DNA of 64,000 bases from Pocillopora verrucosa (GCF_036669915.1 NC_089318.1:15868628-15932627), one strand, 5' to 3'; shown: positions 33,488-45,560, numbered from the stretch's first letter. The notes: generated from the letters alone by a model not told the origin. Program-made: numbers and translations.

Positions 33488-33680
33488 AAAGGCAAAATAT
33501 AATTCTGTGTACTATTTTCTTTGTTTTCGAGTGACCTTTCTCTCTCGGTGAAAATTCAGAGATATATTTTTCCAACATTTCAGATAAGTATCCTCTATTC
33601 TTTAGGTGCTATTCTTCACAGGAGAGAAAGGTCGCTCAAAAATATAGGAAAAAGAGCACAAAAAAATAATTGCCTTTTGT
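33488..33680. repeat. Imperfect inverted repeat, with a direct copy at 34.9 kb
   Basis: 33488-33548 is the approximate reverse complement of 33620-33680 (GAGAAAGGTCGCTCAAAAA and TTGCCTTTTGTAAC). A diverged direct copy of the right arm and about 100 further bases lies at 34895-35090, on the other side of the Penelope RT remnant. Confidence 0.65.
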
Positions 33681-34239
33681 AACACAATGTAATCTGGCTT
33701 TACCTAAGTTTATCTAAGGAGCCACCCCCATTATCATATCGTATGAAAAGACATCCTGGTCAGCAGGTAGACCTATTATATCAGGGTGTCACGGCCCTAA
33801 AGAAATATTTTCATGTTTTTTTGACCACCTCATACAGCCGATGCGACAACGAAAACGACAACGTACCTGGGAGATAGAAAAGATTTTGTATTGATATTTT
33901 AAACCTTATTGAGAAAACCAATCTGGCGTAGATAAATCCTTTATCCAGCTTAAACACATTAATACATCAAGAGGAGAGGATTACAACTGTATTACAGTTG
34001 TTGATGAAAAGCTTGCAACTACTTTTATTAAAACAATTTAATTACAAGGCCTTACCAAATTCTAAAAGCAAATGTTCTGCCTAATGTACAAGAAAATTCA
34101 TTCCAATTCAACAGACAGAATTATTTACAAATCCACGGAACGGCGATGGGTACAATAATGGCCTTCGCTTTTGTCAATGTTTTCATGGCAAAAATGAGAA
34201 AAGGTATTATCGACCAGAGCACAACTAACCCTCAAGTCT

Positions 34240-34439
34240 AGCAGGTAATTTAGTGTTAACAACTGGGTTGAAAACGTAAATTAGCCACCGTAAAGGGTAA
34301 AAAAGCTGACGTTTCGAGCGTTAGCCCTTCGCCAATCGCTCTGACGAAGGGCTAACGCTCGAAACGTCAGCTTTTTTACCCTTTACGGTGGCTAATTTAC
34401 GTTTTCAACCCAGTTGTTAACACTAAATTACCTGCTATA

Positions 34440-34484
<45 letters not shown>

Positions 34485-34486
34485 TT
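34240..34486 (+). mobile_element. Penelope terminal hairpin inserted with 14-bp target duplication
   Basis: TAACCCTCAAGTCT occurs immediately on both sides (34226-34239 and 34487-34500). The insert begins with a perfect 92-bp inverted repeat (34240-34331 and 34345-34436) around a 13-base spacer, then about 50 bases of tail. The GACGAAGGGCTAACGCTCG and GAAACGTCAGC strings are typical of Penelope terminal repeats. It lies inside the older RT remnant. Confidence 0.85.
34338..34371 (+). ncRNA. Hammerhead-ribozyme-like core
   Basis: GCT (34338-34340) pairs with AGC (34369-34371) as stem I. CTGACGA (34341-34347) is the CUGANGA box. GGGC and GCTC around TAAC form stem II. GAAACGTC (34361-34368) supplies GAA, the self-complementary ACGT and the cleavage C at 34368. 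The reverse complement of the left arm lacks the CUGANGA box, so only the plus strand qualifies. Family precedent exists in Penelope elements; activity is not shown. Confidence 0.5.
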
Positions 34487-35563
34487 TAACCCTCAAGTCT
34501 GTTGAGTATAACCAAAATCGAAGAATTTGTACAAACAGTTACCTCAAAACAATCATATTTTACGACTGAAACTGAATATAGATTCAGAAATTACGTTCTC
34601 GGACTCAATAGGCACAAAGGAGAGATATTTAACAAGGAATCGACCCATGAAGTGCAAACACATTACAGTGACAGAGATCTTACAGTACACGAATTTTGCT
34701 TCTTGTCATCCATCTCGCGTGGAGCAAGGATTCTTAAAAGGAGAAGCACAACACCCCCTAAGAACAGACTCGTCACCTTCCACGTTTAATAAAAACGCAC
34801 AGAATTTCAACATCCGCTAAAGGAATAGAGGATAATCAAACGAAATTTTGGCGAAACATATTTTTATGTTGTCACTGAAGTTATTCTCTCCGGGACAGAA
34901 AGGTCACTCAAAAACAAAGAAAATAGCACACAGAATACATTGCCCTTTGTAACGCAATATCATCCGGCTTTAACTATTCTAAAGAACCTATTGATGGGTA
35001 AATGGCACCTTATTCCAAACCAACTGCGCTTAAGGACAATATTTAAGAAGCCGCCCCTCGTACTATAATTATTGTAAAGGAAAGATATCCTGTATCCTGA
35101 TAAGAGCTAAACTTTGGTGTGAAGGAATCTCTCCAATTCTACTTTCAATACTCTAGGGAGGTTTGGCCATTTATCTTAAGATAGATTGCTCTGTTTGAGA
35201 TAAAAGCGTGGGATAAACTTTTTTCACTTTTCTCGTCTCTTAAGTGGACCTTACGCCCCCAAATGCCGTGTGTCCGTAAACAAACTTATTTAGCTAAACA
35301 CGTTTGCCAAAAGCATAATTTTTATTAATTTCATTATTTATCTATGACCTAGAAAATTGTTACGTCATTCTTCACTTTTCCCTTGATATCTCCAGAAGCT
35401 GGTTTTCAACAGTTATGTCCAAAAACTTTTAAGGGTTGAAACCATCTCTCCTCTTTACTTAGCCAACGGCATGGGAGATTTAATTTATTTTCTGTTATCA
35501 ACTTTTGGAAGAGTTCGGTTGTTTAATTGAGACAGAAATTTTGTCTCTCTTTCTTTTACTTAG

Positions 35564-35847
35564 CATACCTATCCTCCATTATTTGCGAGCATGGCAAAGC
35601 AGTTATTGGGTGCACATATGGGAAAAAGATTTCTGTAACGTACGCGTCTTACGGGAGACGTAACCGCTACGTCTGCCAACACTCTAATATTCGTACAACT
35701 TCCTGTCATGCATCGAGCTCCCTCTCGAAACTAATGGCCAAATACAACGGCAGATTCATCTGTGAGATACATGCAAGTAACTCAGTTTTCGGTGACCCGT
35801 GCTATGGATCATTCAAGTATCTGTCTGTCAGATATATCTGCATCTGA
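35564..35847 (+). CDS. SUEL-type (galactose/rhamnose-binding) lectin domain exon
   Basis: An exon opens after a TTTTACTTAG acceptor and encodes about 93 residues to a TGA. It shows the SUEL pattern: an early CEHG, IGCTYGKKISVTYASYGR, several spaced cysteines, ICEIHASNSVFGDPCYGS, and KYLSVRYIC. Such domains bind galactose or rhamnose and occur in secreted lectins and at the N-termini of some polycystin-1-like proteins. The usual cysteine before the G-x-x-x-C turn is replaced (KYNGRFIC), leaving an odd number of cysteines. The exon starts in phase 1, so an upstream signal-peptide exon is expected; I could not find it. The in-frame TGA suggests a terminal exon of a small lectin gene rather than part of the downstream gene. 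Confidence 0.7.
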
Positions 35848-35849
35848 AA

Positions 35850-38638
35850 GGTTAGTGGAAATATATGGGAGGTTTTTCTCTGATCTGGCTCCCGTTTGGA
35901 ATTGTGATTGGGTAACGGGTGAAAAATGGCACTTTCTAATATAACAAAAATTCAGCATGCTCAGGATCTCAGATCTCAGATCTCAGAGGGGGGTTAAGAC
36001 TCGACACTAACTCATACTGAATTTTAAATATTGCAACCTTTAGGCCGGGAATAATCATCAGTAAATGACCATGACGCTGAATGCCCCACTCCCTCCTCCC
36101 CCTTAAAAAACCTCAACAACGAGTACCTGTGTTGGCAGCCAAGAATTCAGTCGCCCTTTGATCGGCGCATATGAGTCATAAGTAGAGGTCGTCAGGTACT
36201 CCGCTGTCGAACATTTAAAGTCTACAGAAGATAATTTTGGGGATTTTCTCGGGCATATCATGAGTATATCAGAGACAAATGTGCGACTCGCAGATACCTA
36301 ATTTCAGAGTGCACGTAAACGATTTTCGCCCCGCATGATATGCAGGGTAAAAGTCGTTTCCAGTATAGTTCCCGCACATATTTTGGGCTGTTTCATTGAC
36401 GTTTAATACTTTGGAAAACCGTCAGAGTTAATTCAAAACGTTTGCAAGTTGCAAATGAAATCGACATTTTACACAATCTCGTTAGGAGCTAGAGTGTTAT
36501 TGCTTTAGGAAAAAATTATACATAAGTTGTTGTTCCCGGATTATCTTTATAACTGCCAACACAGCGGATTCGATGCCGGCACCAGGAATGACATTTTGAC
36601 ACGCATTTAATCTTTATTGACTTGACAAGCTGTGCGAAGGTAACTTGCGGTAGAGCGATACTTAAGCGTAGCGTGCGCTAAAAACTGAAAGAAATATACG
36701 TATAAACAAACGCTACAATAAAAAACCCAAGCCGAAAGAGACACAAAACCTAAATAGACAATTACCAAAAAATGACACTTAAATTTGTCACAGCCCTGGA
36801 ATGGCCACATAAACTGTACTGTATACTGCAGTTGTGTTTCTAAGTAAGCCAAAAGGAACTGAATAACGTTCTTGCCAAAACGACGAAACTTAAACTGCCG
36901 AAGCCAAGAGAGCATTTTGAATAAATTACACGTGTATAGGCGCATTCACACGCCCTATGTAGGAAACAATAGGCTAACTAAATATGTAGCGCTAACGATC
37001 TTACAATCTTCTTAGACGGAGCATTTACCATGTTCACCTTTTAGTAAAGACGCCACATTGCTTGATTATGATAAATTGATATTAAATATACCCATTACTC
37101 CATGTATGCACCCATCAATCCGTCCATCTATTTGATCAGCAGGGATTCTCCTATTGGCCATTGAATAAATTTGAACACCAAGGCGAGGTCACAGTGGGCG
37201 CCTCTCAATTTTCGGTTCATTAACGCCTGCTTGGCAAGGCTGCTAAAAACCTATCTCAAAATATCTCTCTATTCTAAATTTCTAACTGTCATTTCAAGTT
37301 CTTTCCTCTGCGTTTTACTTCATATTCCTTTTAAATGGTGATCCATTCATGAAATGTAATGCTCCAAGAAATGCGTGTTAAAGTGCTAAAGCAAATCATC
37401 AATTTTCTAAGACATTTGCTTCCTTTTTTGACGCCTGTTTTCAAATTAAACAGCTGGAAAATCGTTACACATAGCGTAAGCTTCATTGTCGTTCTTTATG
37501 CTATTTAGACGCTAACCGTTCTGAAGGAAAGAATGCTTAAAAGCTCCAGAAAATGAAGTTGAACAATGCGCTTGTATCCATCAGAAAGTTTCAAGCACCA
37601 TACGGCTACCCGGCTAGTAAGAATTAGGAAAGGAGTAGCATGATCAAAAACAAACAAAAAGACATAAAAAAGAACCCTACCATCAAGATTCAAAAGATGC
37701 CATAGACCGCAGTCAGATTAGGGAAGAAAAACTGAGAGGTTAATTTTAGGTTAGTAAAAAATTAAAAAAATCTGCAACCTTAAACAAAAATTTGCCTAAG
37801 TTGGATTAAGTTCCTTTTATTTGCCTTTTTGTCGCCCAAAATCATCAGACAAAGCAATAGAGATTTCCCCTCCTAAAAAAGGACTATCTAAAGACAATTT
37901 GTCTCTTCCTTCCCTCGCAAAAACAATCGCCCTTTTTATGGGGAATTATGACTGCCTTTCAAAGTTTGACCAGTCAATGAGAAACTTGTTAATTTAACCG
38001 AACTAAAGGTAAAAAAACCCGATCCAGCGTTAAGGCGCCACCTCACAGTTTGTCCATCTTGAAAAAACACTTAGCTTAAATCATTTCCAAGTTCCTACTT
38101 TGTAAAGTTCTTCTTCATCATCTTCGCTATTCCTATGCCTCATTTTTTCCACACGTGGTTTATTCGCCTCTTATTTCGATTTATTTCCGTAGGGTTCCAT
38201 AGGCTCAAAGTCCGTCATATAGCGTCATTACGGCTATCTTCAAATATAAGCTACAACTTAAGCGGCATGGCCTAATCTTTAGCCAACACATGTAAAATGA
38301 TTAAGGCTACGTCGACTCAAGAAAGAAACTCTGAATATTACTGTAGACTAAAAGAAGTTTTCTTCAGCCTAGGCCAAAACTAAATTCCCGTCTTCCTCTG
38401 CAGACAGTCCTTTAATCAGTACCAACAGCTCGCCTCCAAATGGAAAAGGAGCTACTAGGCATCACATATGAATGTGGTTATATTTTGTCCTGCAGTCTTT
38501 AGTCTTTACCGTCCAGAAATTATAGATATTGTAGAGAAATCAAACACCTGTGGGGGTTAGGGTGTGGCTCCGAACCGTCCCTTTGAGACAATGAAACCGA
38601 AAAAAAGAATTAATGGCCAAATTGGACGTCTACGTGAT
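35850..38638. other. No recognisable gene
   Basis: AT-rich sequence up to the assembly gap. It includes the short repeat ATCTCAGATCTCAGATCTC near 35.97 kb. Upstream exons of the cysteine-rich gene may lie here or in the gap, but none could be identified. Confidence 0.4.
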
Positions 38639-38738
38639 NNNNNNNNNNNNNNNNNNNNNNNNNNNNNNNNNNNNNNNNNNNNNNNNNNNNNNNNNNNNNN
38701 NNNNNNNNNNNNNNNNNNNNNNNNNNNNNNNNNNNNNN
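38639..38738. other. Assembly gap of 100 N
   Basis: Exactly 100 N, the conventional placeholder for a gap of unknown size. It lies about 120 bases upstream of the first visible exon of the cysteine-rich gene, so missing exons are possible. Confidence 1.
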
Positions 38739-38859
38739 TTGATAGCTTTACAGTAATTGTAAATGCAGTTTGTGTCATATATAGAAAAGTTCAGGACCGT
38801 TTAGAGAAGCTTTTTAGAATATTCTCCTCTCAAACTTGATTTCTCCTTTCTGTATACAG

Positions 38860-40879
38860 GCAGGAGTATAATCACCTAAAGCTTTGTTTGTCGGCGACTA
38901 CGGATAGTTGTTTAACAAATACAGCGCTCTCTCCATTCAAAGACGAAGTTCAACGACTTGTACGAACACTTTTATATCACTGTGGAGATCTCAGAGGGAA
39001 TGAGCTATCTATAAGCCCTTTCCTGTTGGAGGCATTGAACTGTAACAAGAGTATGTTTGAGACTTCGGTGGGATGCTGGGATCAGTTTCGTCTCCGATTG
39101 ATCTTAAACAATGAAGACAGGCAACTTTGTGTGTAAGTAAAATTTCTCGTTCTGTATAACTTACTAATGAACAATGAATCTATCTCCCCGACTGTAATCG
39201 TTTTTATGAATGCTCTAATGTTACGTCAATCAGTCTTTCTGAAAGAGGAGGGAGTGGGGGTGGGGAGGAGAAGCGATGACGGAGTTGAATTATTTGGGAG
39301 AAGGATAAAGTCCACACAGATTATTCTTCTGACAACGTTTCACTTTAATGACTTTCATTAACGTTTGATGACAGTAACTTTCGTTTTGATAGTATTTAGT
39401 TCAATTTCTACAGAGATTACGCTAGGTCTAAGCAATGTATCTCGATGGCTGTACAAAATGGCTGTGCCATTGGAGATCTCATGGAAGACGACCTTTACAA
39501 CCCATTTTGCGTGGATGGCATCGATCCACTTGCCCTTCCATCTGCCTCAGGTGAGTTGGATTGGCTCAATGGGAAACTTTAAAATGCAAATTTTTTCCTC
39601 CGCAAGGGTCCTGCATTCCGAACACCACTATTCTATTATCAGCTTGTTGGCATTCATCAGCGTCACTACTATTGCCATCATTATCATTACTATCATTTTT
39701 CATCATAAAAGTTGTCAAAAAAATATCAAAAATAAAATATTATCATGGTCATCATGTAATTTAACATAATACTTGGCATTGATGTCTTGATTAATGCATG
39801 TTTGCTTTCTTGCAGCTCTTATATCTGGACGGTTTACATTTGTGTGCGGAAACGATTTCTTTTACAGAAAGGGAATTGAATGTGAAGACCATTTCCTCGC
39901 AGCCATCTATTCCGCAGAAGGAGATACCAATTGTGGGTAAGCATTAAAAAGAAATAACTACATAATTTTGATTTTAGATCATGTAATCGCGAGTCCCAGT
40001 TTGGTAGTTCAAATGTTTTTCTATCTACAAGGAATTAAAATGAAGTAAGTTCCTTTGCATTTTTCTGGGAATCAAAATCCCAGCCATAAAACTTTGAGCG
40101 TACAAAATATTTCTATAAATCACAACTTGAAATGTTTTGCGATTTTTTGGTGGCCTTGATTTTGGATAATCGAACCCAAATTATTTACAATTCCTTCGCC
40201 TTATTAGCTTTAAAGAAATAAATTACCTTTACTCGACTCGTGCTGAAACATTCACTGATGGTTGGCAGTATCTCTAAAAAATATATACGGACGTTTTCAA
40301 GTATCTGTGTGAAGTGGTGTACCTAGCAAGGTGTACTTGACTCTATTGTCATTACATAATGTTTATCATTTCAGACGTCAATCTGAGTCATTCTTGCGCT
40401 GTTTAAAAGAGAATTTTGAACCTTGCATCGGACCATCTCCGAATTCCATTCTATTGGAATCGCTTAGCATCATAGTTCTCCAAAGCTTACAAGGAACACA
40501 ACTACTTTGTGACTCGTCTGTGTATCAAATTGCTTGGGATGATCTTCCACCTCTTCTACGAAAAGTAGCAACTTGTGACAATGATTATTCAGCTGTTGTC
40601 GCTGATTGTGGTAGAACGTTCCGTTCCAAGTTTATTCCCGTTCCTTCGCCCCTGTGTGAAGAATTCGAGAATGGAAAATCTTGCATCGATGAGGCAAGGC
40701 AAACACATTGCTCCTTTGATGTTCAAACCCTGCGAACTCTCAAGGGTAATATAAATCCATTCTGTGACAACAGAACTCGACCTTTATTTAGAGACGTCGG
40801 CAGTTGTCAAAGTATAAACCAGAAACTGGCTTTTGCAGTGCTTATTTTTAGTGTCATGAGCTGTGTTTCTTGCAGGTAG
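38860..40879 (+). CDS. Cysteine-rich secreted or anchored protein, four exons (5' end missing)
   Basis: The exons are 38860-39132, 39414-39550, 39816-39936 and 40375-40879, with good AG and GT sites and matching phases (2, 1 and 2). Together they encode about 344 residues with more than 20 cysteines in a recurring pattern: pairs such as LNCNKS and VGCWDQ, then CISMAVQNGCAIGD, CGNDFFYRKGIEC, RCLKENFEPC and NGKSCIDEARQTHC. The regular spacing suggests two or three copies of a disulfide-rich extracellular domain; I cannot name the family. If the last exon is read through, the protein ends in a hydrophobic tail (LAFAVLIFSVMSC) that could be a GPI-anchor signal. Alternatively a GTATAA donor at 40812 leaves phase 1 and would splice in frame to the D8C exon at 45859. 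The first exon visible starts mid-codon, so the start lies upstream. Confidence 0.7.
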
Positions 40880-43390
40880 CTCTCCACATATACAGATAGC
40901 TCATATATGTTAGACCTGCAATAATCATTGACATCTGGTCTAACTTTTGGTGATGTAAATAGAGACGCATTCTTTTTGTATAGATATCGCTACCGTGAAT
41001 ACTGAGAGAAACAACTTTAAATAAAGAAGGAGCTCGAGGGATGATCATTTTCAGTTTTTTAAACAAATCTCATCTCAACTGCATCATTTCCTCTCAACTG
41101 CGTATGAATTTTGTTCATCTTCTGGTAAATAACAGGTCCTTCTTACCTTATAATCCCTGCGGTAAATGAATGAATTTAAAGAACTGTAGATATATTCACG
41201 CCCGTTTTAGACCAGGTAACCGTTTTGGACTTCTAATTTTCCAAATCAGAGCCAAGCTAAGTTAACCACTAACTGCATCTATTACCTCAGCAGTCTTCTG
41301 GCCTTTAATTTTCATTGGGAAAACAAATGTTGAAGGAATCAAGATTTTTGCCCTGGGCATTTACTCGAAATATATTGATTCACAAAGCGATGAGATTTAA
41401 GACTCCTGAGGAAGATTTAGCAGAAAAATGCCCTGGTTATGTCGTTCCATTCATATCATATCGCAGAAAAGTACGTTATGTATGACAGCGGCAAGTGAGG
41501 TTTTTGCCACCAAATATGACTTCGCAGTAAGCAACAATAAACGTCATCGTCACAACATTGTACAACGTAAACTGTTGCGGTAAACTTAGCGAAAAATGCT
41601 TTCTTTGAATATGATTAGGAGTTCTATCACGGTCTTATAGCGAATTTCGGCTATTAAATGACTGTGCACTGTCTTCGCTTGTTTTCGGTCAGTTAATGGT
41701 TAAGTTAATTACTACAAATCAAAGTCCTTGTGTGATATCGTAAACGGAAGGGGTCTAGATCGAGATTTGCTCCTGAAATAGAAATAAGCATGCCAAATTT
41801 TACAAAACTTTATACATGCCCGGGGAGTTGTTACGCTGTTTATTAAAAGATGAAAGCCAGCCAACTGTGTTTTAACCAATGAATCTTATTTGTTAATCCC
41901 CCCCTACATGGAGTAACCATACCAATGTATTGTTTCATACTTTATTTAATTGATGATTTTAAAACATTCCATTTAGGGAGTGATCTAGAAAATACCTCAA
42001 CTGCTTTACACAAGAGCGCTGGTTAAAAATTTATCATCTACCTTACCATTTCGAAGAAGTTTCGGTGAAGAAACTGTTAAAGGCAGAGTCAATGCTTTTA
42101 AGTTGGCGATAGACAGATAAAATTGTGTTTGAAACTTCCAAAATCAAGCAAGTATGCAAACTTTAACATTTCTTTATGGAGCGAAGGTGAGTTTTCTGTT
42201 TTCAAAGTGCGCGAATTGAAGTTTCGCCGGATTAAATAAAGAAAAATATGAAATAAGCTTTCGTTGGACTTTTCAAACTTTTATTTCATATTCAGCTACT
42301 CGTCAGATTAAGTTGTGCGTCAGGTAAATAACCACAATGACCTTCGGTATTTCATTTTTAGGAAGTGGCTCTTTTCATTTCCCTCAGATCAATGATAGTG
42401 ATCATGAATGCTGCCATCAATAACGCAGGTTTGTCTACGATTTCTTGTAAATGCGCTATATCCATGAAACATACTTATCTCTTTTTTCCTCCATGTTTTT
42501 GTTATTAATGTTGAAACTTATATTAAATCCGTAGAATAATCTTTACAGAAAGTACTATGTTAACCTTGGCTGTTTGTATTGGTATCTGGGGCTTCACTTC
42601 CACTTAGTGTTTGTTTAGTTTTCATACGCACCTTGTCTTAATTTGCATAGGATTACTTCAATTTTCCATGATCATTATTAAAACGACGAAAAGTTCGGCA
42701 CTAATATTCGCACCTCCTTTGCGGACCAAATTTATTTTCGAAAAGTTTCCAAATTTTCAGTGAGTTCTCTTTTGATCGTCATATCTCCAAAATTATTTCA
42801 CATGTTTTGATAATTCTTGTACTGGTTTACTTGTAATTAAATTTTAATTCTAAAAAACAAACATGTGATTTCAAAGAACGTCATTATGATGTCATAAGAC
42901 TGGTTAATATTTAACCAGAAACAAAACCTTGACTAATTCTCCTATTTTGCCATAAAAATAAATGAAAAGTGATAAGCTTGAAAAATTGATTTTATGGCCA
43001 ATTCCTTTCTACAGCTCCTGACTATTCATTTGATACCAAATACACTAAGAATATACATATATAGAGAAATAAAACTTGCACTTTTTCCGAACAGTGTCAT
43101 CGTCTAAAAAAATCTGAAAAAAGAGGTAAAGCAATACAAGAGCTGAAATTTTTTTCTGTCATGTGTTTTTTAATCTATACTTTCAATTAACATTAAAATG
43201 ATCAAATGCACAAAATCTCACTGATTGGAAGTATCCCTGTCCTTTTGTTAATTTTGCTGGTGATAAATTTGAAAGCATGGGGCAGCAAATAATCCCACAT
43301 CACAATCAGGACAATAAAAATTAGTTTTCCTCTTTGTTATGTTGGTTGTGCATACTATGCACCTCCTTTCAAATCTCTTCCCACTTTCGT
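40880..43390. other. No recognisable gene
   Basis: AT-rich sequence between the cysteine-rich exons and the piggyBac remnant. It would be intron if the two gene parts are joined. Confidence 0.5.
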
Positions 43391-43399
43391 TGCAAGGAA

Positions 43400-45045
43400 G
43401 ATAAGAAGGAAGATATCGTTCCACAAATCTGGCCTGAGGCTATTCAAGAGATGCTCTACCCCTCTTCTGACGAGCTGAAAAACTGCCAATCAGATCTTTC
43501 ACCGAATTTAATCGAAAGCTATTTAGTTCTTTCTTCCCATGGTTTGGCAATTCATTATGGAGAAGAAGGCTATTTTAGATAGCCCTGTCTGTGAGGTCAA
43601 ATGACAGCCTCGTCCACCACATCTTCTAGAGATAGAAAGTTGTTAATATGACTTCATCTGATCATTTTTGCTGACCCGACCAATATACTTGTTGTACATA
43701 AATACTATGGGTGGGTATGTCACTGCCTGCAAGTTTCCATCCTTAGCCCTCCTTTGTACTTCTGAGAGATAAGCATGAGGAGTATGTAGAATGGAGCCTT
43801 TCATTCTTCACAACACACTAACCCGAGGCAAATTCTTTATTGTGTTCTTGTGGAATCGTACACAGGGAAATTCCTTTCTGTTCTGTCAGACGGCTCCACA
43901 ACAGAGTGCTTTTTAACTGTACAGGTTTTCCATAAGTTTTCAAGAAGTAAAGAAATTGTAAAAAAAGACAATACCATTTACTCGTCATGTGTTCCTAAAG
44001 ATTCCACTCAACAGTGTAGCCCAAGCCATGCTAAACTCTACCAGGCTGTTTACCTGTATAAACATGAAAGTCACACAAATATCGATTTATGCTGTCTACT
44101 CGACACCATAACTTGATGCCTCTTTTGATAAGCTTCAATGACAGGTATTGCTTCAAAGAAGTTGTCCTTTTCTACTTCATCATAGCCTTATCAACAGCTT
44201 GCTGTCGATGAGGTTTCTATTACACCTTGAAATTTGTTTTCAAGTCGTTAAGAAAAGGTCAAATTTTATAAGGTTTGTTAAAGTTTCCTGACCCAGCAGC
44301 TGGCATTTTTGAGTTTTCATCGACATGCATGTTGTAAAGCAAATCAAGAAATCTTGTTCGGGTCATTAGCTTTTTGAATGCAGGCATGCCAAGAATCCAA
44401 TCTTCACTCCTCAAATCTTTCAATGAAGGTAGAGAGTGGAAATTCATTGCAATAAAAGGCCCTAAGAATACTTTTACTCCTGTCAAATCAACCCGTCTTC
44501 AAAGTGATGAGCCTTTCCCAGACTCTTCCAGCTTTTGTTTCACACATTATTTTGTTTGTTTCACGAATGATTTTGTTTAGCATCGTAATGCATTAGGACA
44601 GCGGTAGTTCGCAAATGTATCCGGGAACTTAAAGTATGTGCGAACTTAAGCGTATGCCTTTTGGCGTGCACTTGCTTCACCACAATACAAGCATCCTGTT
44701 ATCCACTAGCAAGGAGAAAATTCTTTTGCTGTAGCCTTAGTAGGGCCGACATGACTTCTCGAAATTCAGGAATATCGAACTAACTCCTCTCATCACTCCA
44801 CTCAAACGTGCCAGAAGGCCACGCTCTCTCCCTTCTTCCGCAGAATCTCCGTTGTTTTCATCAGAGTCATCGTCTTCATCTTCACTGTTGTATTCAGGAA
44901 ACCGTGGCAAATCATCTTCATCCTCTTCCTTTGGAATTGAATCTAAGGACTCTGCCGCGTCAGAAAGATCGTCTTCGAAGTCTTCGATGTCCGATCTGGC
45001 TCCGTCACAAGGAATATCAAAGATTCCCTCGAAATGGTCGATCAA
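43400..45045 (-). pseudogene. piggyBac-family transposase remnant
   Basis: Pieces in several minus-strand frames follow piggyBac order. First comes an acidic N-terminus from an ATG at 45045 (EDFEDDLSDAAESL, EDEDDDSDENNGD). Then come GPFIAMNFHSLPSLKD and GMPAFKKLMTRTRFLDLL (about 44.26-44.49 kb), KLIKRGIKLWCRVDSINRY and CDFHVYTGK (about 44.05-44.15 kb), PPIVFMYNKYIGRVSKNDQ (about 43.68 kb), and WWTRLSFDLTDRAI (about 43.6 kb). These match the family's catalytic-core and C-terminal blocks. Frameshifts and stops show it is dead. It is inserted between the cysteine-rich exons and the polycystin exons, in opposite orientation. Confidence 0.85.
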
Positions 45046-45373
45046 ATTTTGAGTAGCTTACATTATTCTCCTTGATGACATGTTGTAAAAATGTCACTGA
45101 AGATCAAAACCCAGCAAATATTGGTAATATTTGGTAATAATGAAAGAATCACGAAAATGCTCGCAAATGAAAGCTACAGGCGTTGTTAACAAAAAATAAC
45201 CGTAGAGGCCTGGTAAAATTTATTTAGGATAGCCGCTGAGATAAAAACTGCAGTCACGTAAGATATACGATATATCGGACATTGGTCAACAAAGGGTTAA
45301 AAACTTGGCGGTTTGAGGAAGGTAGAGAAAACTCGGAAAAAATAAAATGATGATGACAAACAAAGACCAAATT

Positions 45374-45560
45374 CTCAGCGAAGGATTTTAATAATAATAG
45401 TAATGGTAATAAAAATGATAATAGCACCAGTGATAGTGATAGTAATAATGATACTAATGTTGATAACAATGACAATGTCAATTTTGATAATGACGATAAA
45501 ATCAAAGCAACTACTACCAGAGATAATAAAAAAGATAATAATATCAAGAACAACAATAAC
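45374..45560. repeat. Degenerate AT-rich GATAAT/AATAAT low-complexity tract
   Basis: Runs of ATAATAATAG, AATGATAATAGC and GATAATAATATC. They create long hydrophobic antisense open frames that are not genes. A similar short tract lies at 57.65-57.71 kb. Confidence 0.8.

Larger units (their letters stand above)
33880..34830 (+). pseudogene. Penelope-like reverse transcriptase remnant
   Basis: Plus-strand frames with stops read TLIHQEERITTV, then NSFQFNRQNYLQIHGTAMGT and FVNVFMAKM. After the nested insertion they read YTNFASCHPSRVEQGFLKGE and LRTDSSPSTFNKN. These match the conserved RT blocks of Penelope-like elements (IHGTAMGT; the NFSSCHP-like and KGEALRLLRTNSS-like segments). Several frameshifts and stops are present. 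It is interrupted at 34240-34486 by a second element. Confidence 0.85.

Noticed and set aside
34265..34331. Hammerhead on the minus strand of the 34.3 kb hairpin
   Set aside because: The reverse complement has TTGGCGA in place of CTGACGA, so the catalytic box is missing.
39365..39769. 134-codon plus-strand frame
   Set aside because: The real coding phase of the exon at 39414-39550 is a different frame, fixed by splice phases and its cysteine pattern.
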